DNA from: Aquila chrysaetos chrysaetos
Lineage: Eukaryota; Chordata; Aves; Accipitriformes; Accipitridae
Direction of reading: 5' to 3'
Assembly: GCF_900496995.4 (NCBI RefSeq)
Contig: NC_054457.1
Coordinates: 620,001-684,000, forward strand
DNA length: 64,000 bases
A program made the translations under genes and the position numbers. A model generated the notes under the pieces. That model searched no databases and was not told the DNA's origin. It saw only the letters and a list, made by a program, of their open reading frames with translations. Of this stretch, positions 49,611-59,036 are shown one piece after another. Position 1 is the first letter of the stretch; each line of letters begins with the position of its first letter.

Positions 49611-50410
49611 TGAAACGACACCAGGGATCCTTTAACTCACAAAACTCAATTTTTATTTGCTCACAACAAGAACTGGCATGGTCACCACAAAAATTGGTAT
49701 GCTCACAACAAAAATTGGCATGAAACCATGTCAGTAAACTGTGTAACATGTGCTAACCATACATCACCAAACATATACTACAGGCCTTGCTTATCTGGGG
49801 ATCAGTTCAGGAAAGACAATAAGGAGAGCCCTCCCGTTGAGTTACAAGGTTCAGAGCAGACCCCCTTGCTTTCTAGACTCCTTCTCAGAGAGGAGCCCAG
49901 GGGCAGCTGGATCCACTTCTAGTCCCAGACTTGGTCAACGGTTTATGTCTAAAGGGATAAGGTGTAGGGATTACAGAAAAGGAAGAGAAAAGAGAACAAG
50001 ATAGAGAGAGAAAAAGGAAGAGAGAAAGATTTTACTAGTCCTAGGTCCAGCATTGGTTCAGTCAGTCAAGGGGTCCAGTTGCGGTAGGCACACACACCTA
50101 GGACTTCAGTTTGTGTCCTTTTATCAACCTTGCCCCTCCTTTGGGTGGGTACTCGAACTTATTAGGCTAATTAGGTGTCAGGAGTGGTTTTTGAGCCTTT
50201 GGGCTTGGGGGTTGTTTGGGGAGTAACTGCCCCTTCCCTGCATGGTGAGCTGTCCTGCTCAGCACATCAGAACCGGGAGCTGTGCACTCTCTGACATGCC
50301 CTCCCCCTCCTGTTACTGATGGGTGCTGATGGGCTGCTTTTCACCTGTGGTTCCTTGCTAGGAAGAGTTCCTCCTTAAGCAGAACTTGCCCCACCATAAT
50401 GTTTGAGACA
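49611..50410 (-). mobile_element. Possible LTR of an unassigned family
   Basis: Read on the minus strand it begins TGTCTCAAACATTATGG and ends GGTGTCGTTTCA, with GATAAAAGG (about 50123-50115) and AATAAAAATTG (about 49658-49648) placed like TATA box and polyadenylation signal. A 20-base unit (GCTCACAACAAAAATTGGCA) is repeated about three times at 49660-49722. No target duplication was found, so the ends are tentative. Confidence 0.4.
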
Positions 50411-50576
50411 TTACCTCTTTCAGTCCTTCACACTACTACAAGCATAACTTTAGCAAATATTTTACAGTGTCATACAAAATATAAGCTACAGTAACTTTAA
50501 CTTTTAACTGCAAGAATTGAAAATCAAAAAAGGAAACAATATGGATTACTTATAGTTATACTTGTCTGTGCTGGTT

Positions 50577-51175
50577 TTGGCTGGGATAGGGTTAATTTTC
50601 TTCATAGTAGCTAGTATGAGGCTATGTTTTGGATTTGTGCTGAAAACAGTGTTGATAATACAGGGCTGTTTCAGTTATTGCTGAGCAGTGCTTACACAGA
50701 GTCAAGGCCTTTTCTGCTCCTCATACCCACCCCCCCCCCCCCCCGGCAGTGAGAAGGCTAGGGTTGCACAAGAAGTTGGGAGGGGACACAGCTGGGACAG
50801 CTGACCCCAACTGACCAAAGAGATATTCCAGACCATGTGACATCATGCTCACCAATAAAACTAGGGGGGAGGTTGGGGCAGGGGCCACTGCTCTGGGACT
50901 GGATGGGCATCGGTTGGTGGTGACCAAGTGTTTTCATTTGCATCACTTGTCTGTCTCGGGTTTTATTTCTCTCTCTCTGTTACCTTCCTTTTCATTAAAA
51001 TATTATTGTTGTTGTTGTTGTTATTATTATTATTTCAATTATTAAACTGTTTTTACCTCAACCCATGAGTTTTCTCACTTTTACTCCTCCAATTCTCTCC
51101 CCCATCCCACTGGGGGGGGGAAGAGAGTGAGTGGCTGTGTGGTACTTAGTTGTCAGCTGGGGTTAAACCATGACA
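50577..51175 (+). mobile_element. 5' LTR of the non-coding element
   Basis: 599 bp, TGTGCTGGTTTTGG...CCATGACA. C-run at 50729-50744 and a (TTG)n(TTA)n stretch near 51006-51034. Confidence 0.92.
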
Positions 51176-51183
51176 GTCCTTTT

Positions 51184-51201
51184 TGGCACTCAACATGGGG
51201 C
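51184..51201 (+). other. Primer-binding site
   Basis: TGGCACTCAACATGGGGC, eight bases after the LTR. It differs from the site of the provirus at 58936 at two positions; both resemble the lysine tRNA(1,2)-type site. Confidence 0.75.
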
Positions 51202-51489
51202 ATGAAGGGTTTGAGATAATGACAGGTTTGATTGGAATGTGCTAGATTGAATTTATAGCTGTTATTGGCAGGCTCCTGTGCTTGCCATGGGGCTTGCTTG
51301 CCTTACTGTATTTTAGAGTCTAGTGCTTGTTAGTGGCTGCTTTTTGCTTTCGCTGCTTGCTGTAGTGCTTATCATCTTACTCTGCTGTGCCTTGGAACAT
51401 TTTGATAACAGCAATGGCAATGCGCCAGGGCTGGAGGACAGCCAGGGCATCACTGCTGTTTCTGTGCTGCTGTACTGGACAGGCTGGAA

Positions 51490-52090
51490 CTCCAGTGTGA
51501 ACTCAAGTCGAAGGGACTGTGACCTGTGGATGAGTCCATGCAGGAGCAGGACACCCCGAAGCATCTGTGATCGTGGATAAGTCCACACCAGAGCACATAT
51601 ATCTCAAAGCGTCTGCGGCTGTGGTTATGTCTGTGCCACAGCAGGTATACCTCTGAAGGGATTGTGGCCCAAGGAGAAGTCCATGCTGCAGCAGGTACAC
51701 CTTGAAGCATCTGTGGCTGTGCATGAGGTCATGCTGGAGCACCTCAAAGCGTGTGGGCATGGATAAGCCCATGACAGAGCAGGTACACCCCTGGAGGGAC
51801 TGCAGCCATGGGTAAGGCCATGTTGGAGCAGGTTTACTCCTGAAGGGGCTGTGGCTGTGCATAAGGCCACACTGGAGCAGGTATATCTCTGAAGACATTG
51901 TCACCCATGGAGAAGGCCACGCTGGAACAGGTGCACCTCAGAGCAACTGTGGCTGTGGATAAGTCTACACCACAGCAGGTATACCTCTGAAGAGGCTATG
52001 GCTCATAGATAAGGCTCCACTTGGAGCAGGTACACCCCTAAGGGACTGCAGTCTGTGGATAAGTCCAAGCCGGAGCAGGGGCAAGGAGAG
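51490..52090 (+). repeat. Degenerate ~50-bp tandem repeat (about 11 units)
   Basis: Units run roughly GGAGCAGGTACACCTCTGAA, then GGGACTGTGGCTGTGGATAA, then GTCCATGCT. Spacing of the GAGCAGG(T/G) motif is near 50 bp with small length changes. Frames through it do not stay open, so the array is not protein-coding. The unit resembles that in the LTRs at 23530 and 32249. Confidence 0.85.
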
Positions 52091-52532
52091 GATTTCATTG
52101 CAACGCGAAACCCGATGGTCTGGTCCAAAGGGACCAGGGGTGGAGATTTTAATGGAAATACCTTTAAATTGTTGTAACCTGGGATTTGAGTTGCATGTTA
52201 TGGGAATTACTATAGCAGGAACCACCTGAAACAATGGAGGACAAGCCTTACAAGAAGCAGTGCAAGTGCAGCAGTGACCCGACCTGAGCTGGCTTTGGTG
52301 CCCAATAACTCCACGCAACAGACCACCTCTCCTGTCCTGAGTGACCACCATAAGAGATGGGGCCCAAAGTGATGGACTAAATGAACTCAGTGGACATTTA
52401 TGGACATTTTACAGACATTTCACAGGGGTGTCAATAGACTAAGGGAATGATATCTGTGTATTATATTAAAGGATGGTTAATAAGGATGTATTGGATAGTG
52501 TAAGACCTGAGCATGACATAAATTGTATGGAA

Positions 52533-52546
52533 TAAAGGGTGGAGAA
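52533..52546 (+). other. Polypurine tract
   Basis: AAAGGGTGGAGAA immediately precedes the 3' LTR. Confidence 0.7.
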
Positions 52547-53190
52547 TGTGCTGGTTTTGGCTGGGCTAGAGTTAATTTTCTTCATAGTAGCTAGTATGGG
52601 GCTATGTTTTGGATTTGTACTGAAAACAGTGATGATAATGCTGAGATGTTTTAGCTATTGCTAGGCAGTGCTCACACAAACTCAAGGCCTTTTCTGCTTC
52701 TCACACCATCCCACCAGCAAGTAGGCTGGGGGAGCAGCATAAGAAGTTGGGAGGGGACACAGCTGGGACAGCTGACCCCAACTGACAAAAGGGATATTCC
52801 AGATCATATGATGTCATGCTCAACAATAAAACTAGGGGGGGGGTCGCAAGGGGGCAGCTACTCAAGGACTTGCTCATGGAGAGCAATTGTTTTCATTTGC
52901 ATCACTTGTCTTTCTTGGGTTTTATTTCTCTTTTATTTTTCTTTTCATTACAATTTATTATTATTATTTTATTTCAATTATTAAACTGTTTTTATCTCAA
53001 CCCATTAGTTTTCTCACTTTTACCCTTCTGCTTCTCTTCCCCCATCCCACTGGGAGGGGAGTGTGGCAGGTACACCCCCCCCCCCAACAGGAAACAAAAC
53101 TTATCCAGGCAGGGAGGAGAGGAAAAAGAAACAGGGAATGAGCGAGCATCTATGTGCTGCTTAGTTGCCAGCTAGGGTTAAACCACAACA
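52547..53190 (+). mobile_element. 3' LTR of the non-coding element
   Basis: 644 bp, TGTGCTGG...CCACAACA. Compared with the 5' LTR it has extra sequence near the end (about 53055-53135, including a C-run at 53077-53086) and scattered substitutions, so the element is not very young. Confidence 0.9.
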
Positions 53191-53412
53191 TTGTCATATG
53201 TAATAAGCCTTTATTCTACAATAAGTGGTTCCTTAAAATATTCTCTTGTTTTTAAACAATTCTGTCACCTAGCACCTGATGCCTTGAACAAAGGCAGGAG
53301 AAGGAAAATTTTACTGTATCGCTGTACTAACGAACTTTTGCTTGCTTGAAAACTTCAGAATTTTGGTATGTGCTAATTAGATAAGAAAACCTTGAGCTTT
53401 GTCAATGGTATG

Positions 53413-53774
53413 TGTTGGAGGCACCAACAGACAGGAGGCCTTGGGCCTGATGTGCATCAACAGACAAGAAGCCTTGGGCCTTGATGATAAGCTTTGAGTT
53501 CTGCTGAGTTTTTGTAATTAAAAATTGCCAAGGCCAGTTAACTAGGAGAAAGAGATGACCCACACTACACATGACCAAAGGGTGGACACTATGTAAATGA
53601 TAATATGAATATGTATGACTGGAATAATATAAATTTCTGCTTGTTGTAGGTAATGGTGTGCACGATAGGTGGAGCGATCCCCCATGCACCCAGCGCTGCA
53701 ATAAAGAATGCCTGCTTTCTAAAACTCCAAAATCAAGTCTTAGAGAGTTTCTTTGACTGGCTTTTTTGGTAACA
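53413..53774 (+). mobile_element. 5' LTR of a class I (gamma-like) ERV
   Basis: TATAAA at 53628-53633, AATAAA at 53700-53705 and a CA end (GGTAACA, 53774) in front of a TGG primer site. The left end is a guess at TGTTGGAGG since no partner LTR is in the window to compare. It contains a short repeated motif (AGGCCTTGGGCCTGATG/AAGCCTTGGGCCTTGATG, about 53437-53487). Confidence 0.65.
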
Positions 53775-53777
53775 ATT

Positions 53778-53795
53778 TGGCAACCCAGATGGTAC
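53778..53795 (+). other. Candidate primer-binding site of class I ERV
   Basis: TGGCAACCCAGATGGTAC, three bases after the LTR end. Placement is right; the tRNA is not assigned. Confidence 0.5.
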
Positions 53796-53939
53796 ACTGC
53801 CTTTGAACATCGACGGCTCCATGGGATCTCTGGACCTCCAGCTGGCACTGAGGATTTCTCAGGGAGAACCTCTGATCCCCAGACCCAAAGATTTCAAGGC
53901 AAGTCCCCTGGAAAGGTGAGAAGGCATTCTTTCTTTTCC

Positions 53940-54145
53940 CTTGGGGTTAGAGTCCCCAAGTGTTGGGGTTTAGAGTCACCTGACTGTCTGGGGTTAGAGT
54001 CCCTGGACTGTCTGCCTTGTCAGATGGCGGGTAAAGCCCACAGAGGTTGGACTAAAGGCACCTGCGGGGGGGGGGGGTTAGAGTCCCCTGACTACGGGGT
54101 TAGAGTCCCCGGCTCTAGAGTAACTACGGGGTTAGAGTCCCCGGC
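53940..54145 (+). repeat. Six copies of GGGGTTAGAGTCCCC in the leader
   Basis: Near-identical 15-base units at 53943, 53965, 53990, 54074, 54096 and 54128, spaced irregularly. Each can fold as GGGG-TTAGAGT-CCCC. They follow a splice-donor-like GGAAAG/GTGAGA (about 53918) and precede the gag start at 54277, the position of packaging signals in gammaretroviruses. Confidence 0.85.
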
Positions 54146-54276
54146 CGGTTGGACCGGTAATACTGCTTTGGTTGTGAATGATATAATTGTGCCTGGTTAT
54201 TGGAATTTGGTTATTGGAAATATGGATTTGTTTTGTTTGCTTGGATCATATAGTTGTTCTGGTATTCATATTTAAT

Positions 54277-54660
54277 ATGGGTGGGGAATCGTCTAAGGGA
54301 GGTATTTTGAAAAAGTCACCTTGGATGTATTTTGGGACATTGGAAACAGATTGCCAGACCCCTGGGTGGGGTCCTGACAAGGGAAAATTTGATTAAGTAC
54401 TGTAATCAATGGTGGCCACTGTATAAATTGGATGATGGGGAAAGTGGCCTATGAATGGTACATTAAATTATAACACCTTATTACAATTAATGTTATTCTT
54501 GAGGAGAGAAGGAAAGTGGGATGAAATGTTGCATGTGGATATGTTCTTTACTTTGAGGAGACGTCCAGAGTGGCAAAAGGAATGCGGTATAAATCTTGCA
54601 CCTAGTGATCCCCTCATTGTAGCTTTGGAAAAGGAGAAGGATGAGTGTTAAATTTCCCTG
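54277..54660 (+). pseudogene. Class I ERV gag, matrix remnant
   Basis: Starts MGGESSKG, a myristoylation-type N terminus, and runs to a stop at 54394-54396. Matrix-like sequence resumes in another frame (54451-54651: LRREGKWDEMLHVDMFFTL..RPEWQKECG) to TAA near 54649. No capsid or nucleocapsid follows: 54660-55220 is purine-rich with stops in all frames. Gag is therefore broken by a frameshift and a large deletion. Confidence 0.75.
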
Positions 54661-55220
54661 AGCAGAAATAGCAGAACAGGCTAGGAAGAGAAAAAAAAAG
54701 AAAAAAAAAAAAGATTGAAACTGGGACTATAACAATGTAGGAGACTGAGCCACTTGTCAGACAGGGCTCTGAAATTTAATAGAAGCCATGAGGGCATGTG
54801 GAGAACTAGGGGTGAATTGGTAAATTGGACTAAAAGTGCAAGAATGCAGGCAGAGACCTGACGAGCGTCCCAGTGATTTTGGGGGACTCAGACAAGCTCT
54901 GCTAACAAAATTTTAATGATGCACCCACAATTAGTGTCCTTGTGGGTCAAATGGCCCCTGATTTAGAGAAATAATTTGAGTGTTGCTGTGTTTGTATATG
55001 ATGAGCACGAAGAAAAGAAGAAAACTGAGCAGAGAAAAAAAAAAGAGGAGCAAAGCAACAAGAGGCTGATTTACTGACAGCTGCTTTTGCAAGGAATTTA
55101 CAAGTGAGATAAGGATTAGGAATGTTAAAAGAAAAAGGAATCAAGTGTGTTTGTGGCTGTGCTGAGAGAAGTGTTTGAAGTAAGCAGTGAGAGAGGACTG
55201 ATAGGGACTGGAGGAACCTC
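54661..55220 (+). other. Degraded gag/pro spacer of class I ERV
   Basis: About 560 bp, A/G-rich (A-runs near 54693-54712 and 55035-55045), with no long open frame. It stands where capsid and nucleocapsid should be. Confidence 0.5.
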
Positions 55221-55234
55221 TCCCAGCGGAACCT

Positions 55235-55804
55235 GTGGTTATAGCTAAGCTGAGAAATGAGGAAATTGAATTTTTGGTAGACACTGGAGCCACCTATTCT
55301 GTTTTAAATACTTTAGAGGGGGAATTGAGTAATAAAAATGTAAATGTTATTGGTGCGACAGGGACCCGTGAAACAAACCCCTTCTTTAAACCTTTAAAAT
55401 TAAAATTGGGGAAACAATGGGTTACTCACCAGTTTTTGTATTTGCCAAATTCTCTGAAAACTTTACTGGGTAGAGATTTACTTGAAAAGGTAGAAGCTGA
55501 AATCAGATTCAAGGATGGGGAAGTTGAAATTTTAATCCCAGAATCTAAATATGTCGAAGCCATAGCCTTGTTGTTACAGGATACAAATCCCAAAAGGGAC
55601 AAGATACCTCGAGAAACAGAAGATGCAGTGATCCCCATCGTTTGGGCAGGAGAAGTTCCAGGAAGGTCTAAGAGAGCAGAACCAGTAAGAATTGATCTAA
55701 AACCAAGATCGTCACTGGCAAGAATTAAACAATACCCTTTAAAATTAGAAGCGAGAACTGGCTTGGTAAAGATTCTTGAAATAAAAGTTGCTGATAGAAT
55801 GTGA
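55235..55804 (+). pseudogene. Class I ERV protease and start of RT
   Basis: An aspartic protease with the active-site motif LVDTGATYS (Asp codon at 55280) and the later GRDLLEK flap/helix motif, leading into the RT N terminus (VWAGEVPGRSKRAEPV, RSSLARIKQYPLK). It stops at 55802-55804 and continues in a different frame. In gammaretroviruses protease is the first part of Pol, reached by reading through the gag stop. That link is lost here with the gag deletion. Confidence 0.85.
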
Positions 55805-56318
55805 GTCAAAATACAATACACCTATCTTACCAGTAAAGAAAGCTAATGGAAAAGACTACCGTTTAGTCCAGGATCTTAGAGCAATAAATCAGATACTACA
55901 AGATATACATCCAGTAGTTGCAAACCCATATACATTACTAACTACCCTCACCAGTGAACAAAGCTGGTTTACGGTTTTAGATCTGAAAGATGCCTTTTTC
56001 TGCATCCCTTTGGACTCTAAAAGTCAGGAGCTTTTTGCTTTTGAGTGGGAAAATCCTGAAACAGGGCAAAAGACACAATATACTTGGACAATTCTACCAC
56101 AAGGCTTCAAGAATAGCCCAACTATTTTTGGAAATCAGCTGGCGAAGGAATTAGAGATTTGGAGAAAAGAAAATGGACAAGGAACTGTATTACAATATGT
56201 AGATGACATCTTAATTGCAACAGAAACTCGGGAAATTATTGTGTATGTACCACATATGGTAGCCACGGTTTTAGAACAAAAAAAGGGGGGCATTGGTTGT
56301 CCCCCAGCTGTATGCTGA
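55788..56318 (+). pseudogene. Class I ERV reverse transcriptase, internally deleted
   Basis: RT fingers and palm: VQDLRAINQ, FTVLDLKDAFFCIPL (first catalytic Asp), LPQGFKNSPTIFGNQL and YVDDILIA (56196-56207, the two catalytic Asp). Shortly after YVDD the reading jumps to a stretch that belongs near the end of RT (YVPHMVATVLEQ), so the thumb and connection are largely deleted. It ends in a stop at 56316-56318. The motifs are gammaretroviral in style. Confidence 0.88.
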
Positions 56319-57119
56319 AATACCAAATGGTACTATTAGAACAAGATGACATCAATCTCAAGACCACTACAGCTGTAAATCCAGCAGTATTCCTCTCCAC
56401 TGATCGAGTGGAGAGTTCACCAGAACATGATTGCTTACAAACAGTAGAGGAAATATATGCTAGCCGTCCGGATCTTAAAGATGTTCCATTAGAAAATCCA
56501 GACTGGGAGTTATATACTGATGGCAGCAGTTTTGTTCGCGATGGGAAGAGACTGTCAGGATACGCTGTGACAACCTTAGATGGCATAGTAGAGGCACGAG
56601 CCTTATCTCCCAAAACATCAGCCCAAAAGGCAGAAGTAATAGCCTTAACCCGAGCACTGGAACCGAGTGAAGGGAAAAAGGTTACTATTTGGACAGATTC
56701 TTAAATATGCTTTTGGAGTTGTACACGCCCATGGAGCCATCTGGAAAGAAAGAGGACTACTATCAGCACAAGGAACTGAAATCAAGCATGCTGCACAGAT
56801 ACAAGAACTATTAGAGAGTATTCAAAAACCGACGGTGGTAGCAATAATGCATTGCAAAGCCCACCAAACAGGAAAAACCCCACCAGAAATAGGTAATCAA
56901 TTGGCAGATAAAGCTGCCAAAGAGGCTGCAGAAACAGGCATCGTGGCATTATTACCAGAAAAAGAAATAACTTTACCAGAAACAACACCTAAATATGATA
57001 GTAAAGATGTTAAATTAATAAAAGCCTTACAGGCACAGGAACAGACAGATGGGTGGGCTGTTACACCCACAGGACAAATAGTGATCCCACCCTCACTAAT
57101 GAGAGAAATTGCTAAATGA
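56297..57119 (+). pseudogene. Class I ERV RNase H, frameshifted
   Basis: Motifs ELYTDGSSFVRDG (first Asp), SAQKAEVIALTRAL (Glu) and IWTDS (second Asp), where a shift introduces a stop at 56702-56704. The continuation is in the next frame (KYAFGVVHAHGAIW, HCKAHQ, NQLADKAAKEAA, final catalytic Asp). It then enters the integrase N terminus and stops at 57117-57119. Confidence 0.85.
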
Positions 57120-58126
57120 GAACATAATAAAGCACATTGGGGAACTCAAAATTTAGTAAAACATCTTCAAAAGATAGTTATAAGCCGAGCAATGACAGAA
57201 ATTATCCGATCCATCACAGAAAAATGTGAAATTTGTTGTAAAAAATAACCCAAATACCAGTAATAAATTGATTTTGGGGGTTACAAAAGGAGGAAATTCC
57301 CCAAGAGACTATCGGCAAATTGATTTTACTGAATTACCTAGAAAAGGGGGATACTGATACATCCTTGTTCTGTTTGATACTTTTACTGGACGGCCAGAAG
57401 CTTTTCCCTGTCGCACCAATAAAGCCAGAGAAGTAACTAAGATCTCATTAAAAGAAATTACCCCGAGGTTCGTGTTCCTTTAGGAATGTCCTCAGACAGA
57501 GGACCACATTTTGTTGCTGAAGTTATAAAACAATTAAGTAAAAACTTAGCAATAACGTGGGATCTCCATATCCCTTATAGGCCACAGTCAAGTGGAAAGG
57601 TAGAAAGAATGAACTATACACTTAAATTACAGATTGGAAAAATGTCAGGAAACATCAATGACTTGGATACAAGCACTATCTTTAGCGCTGTTAAGAATCA
57701 GAATAGAACCTCGTGGTAAAAAAAAGTTTGAGCCCTCACGAGTTACTTTATGGAAGGCCTTACCAGGCCCCACATATACCAGGAACAATCCACATTAAAG
57801 GGGCAATGGGCTTGAATAATTACTTAATGTCCTTGGGAAAGACTTTACAGGAATTGCAAAAGTACGTAACAACAAGCAGGCCCTTGGACCTGGATACACC
57901 AGCCCATCCATTTCAACCTGGAGACTGGGTCTACGTCAAGTCATGGAATTCGGAGCTGCTAACTGAGAAGTGGAATGGAGCATTCCAGGTACTCCTGACT
58001 ACTTATACAGCTGTCAAGGTCCAAAGGAAAGGTCCATGGATTCATTATTCCAGAATTAAGAGGGCTCCAACCTCATGGACAGTTGAACAAGAGTCTCCCC
58101 TTAAACTGAAATTGAAAAAGTTATGA
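57120..58126 (+). pseudogene. Class I ERV integrase, broken
   Basis: Zinc-binding residues appear in pieces (HWGTQNLVKHL, CEICC, 57135-57245). The core follows: a first aspartate region (RQIDFTELP), then SSDRGPHFVAEV (second Asp) and PQSSGKVERMN (Glu) in frame 57486-57719. A shift leads to the C-terminal part (SPHELLYGRPYQAP ... WTVEQESPLKLKLKKL), stop at 58124-58126. The sequence matches gammaretrovirus-type integrase with at least three breaks. Confidence 0.87.
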
Positions 58127-58345
58127 CTGATTTTTATGTTTTGTTTGTAACAATTGTGGTAGCAATGAGTCAAGTGTGCCAGACATCATCTTAGGATCAG
58201 AATTTCCATTTAATCTTAACAGAGAATATAACTCAAATACTCTGCAAATGTGATTGTTGGATTTGTACCCAAATGCCAACTTCTGAACAAAGCCAAGTCC
58301 TACCCTTAATAGGAGTGCCACTGCTAATAAATGTATCATTATTTA
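58124..58345 (+). pseudogene. Start of class I ERV env, cut by an insertion
   Basis: An ATG overlapping the pol stop opens a signal-peptide-like frame (MTDFYVLFVTIVVAMSQVCQ) that ends at a TAG within about 25 codons. The sequence runs on with cysteines for some 140 bases before the ERVL-like LTR at 58346. The rest of env and the 3' LTR are expected beyond the inserted provirus, outside the window. Confidence 0.5.
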
Positions 58346-58927
58346 TGTCCTGGTTTCAGCTGGGATAGAGTTAATTGTCTTCCTAGTACTGGTACAGTGC
58401 TATGTTTTTGAATTAGGTATGAGAAGAATGTTGATAACACTGATGTTTTCAGTTGTTGCTAAGTAATGTTTAGACTAAAGTCAAGGATTTTTCAGCTTCT
58501 CATGCCCAGCCAGCGAGAAAGCTGGAGGGGCACAAGAAGTTGGCACAGGACACAGCCAGGGCAGCTGACCCAAAGTGGCCAACAGGGTATTCCATACCAT
58601 GTGACATCACATCTAGTATATAAACTGGGGGGAGTGGGGGGGGGGGGATCGCCGCTCAGGGACTAACTGGGCATCGATCAGCGGGGGGTGAGCAACTGCA
58701 CTGTGCATCATTTGTATATTCCAATCCATTTATTATTACTGTTGTAATTTGATTAGTGTTATCATTATCATTATTAGTTTCTTCTTTTCTGATCTATTAA
58801 ACCGTTCTTATCTCAACCCACGAGTTTTACTACTTTTCCCAATTTTCTCCCCCATCCCACTGGGTGGAAGGGGAGTGAGTGAGCGCCTGCGTGGTGCTTA
58901 GTTGCTGGCTGGGGTTAAACCACGACA
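58346..58927 (+). mobile_element. 5' LTR of ERVL-like provirus
   Basis: 582 bp, TGTCCTGG...CCACGACA. TGACATCA-like site and TATATAAACTGGGG (about 58617-58630), CTATTAAACCG further on. Left flank attta (58341-58345); its partner would be past the window end. Confidence 0.93.
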
Positions 58928-58935
58928 GTCCATTT

Positions 58936-58953
58936 TGGCACCCAACGTGGGGC
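58936..58953 (+). other. Primer-binding site, lysine-tRNA type
   Basis: TGGCACCCAACGTGGGGC, eight bases after the LTR. It differs by one base from the classical lysine tRNA(1,2) site. Confidence 0.8.
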
Positions 58954-59036
58954 TCAAAGGGTTGAGATAATGACAAACATGACCAGAACTTGTTAAAACA
59001 AATTTGTTACAAGCATTCATTATATTGGTCTACTAG

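Larger units (their letters stand above)
50577..53190 (+). mobile_element. Complete non-coding LTR element with tandem-repeat interior
   Basis: Two LTRs of the TGTGCTGG subfamily enclose only 1371 bp. Perfect target duplication ttgtc (50572-50576 and 53191-53195). It has a primer-binding site and polypurine tract but no gag, pol or env. The leader after the primer site (GGGTTTGAGATAATGACAGG) matches that of the ERVL-like provirus at 58928, so it probably moved with enzymes of that group, a non-autonomous partner by inference. Confidence 0.92.

Noticed and set aside
51503-52351. Minus-strand frames over the tandem array
   Set aside because: Repeat-derived readings opposite the element's orientation, different in each unit.
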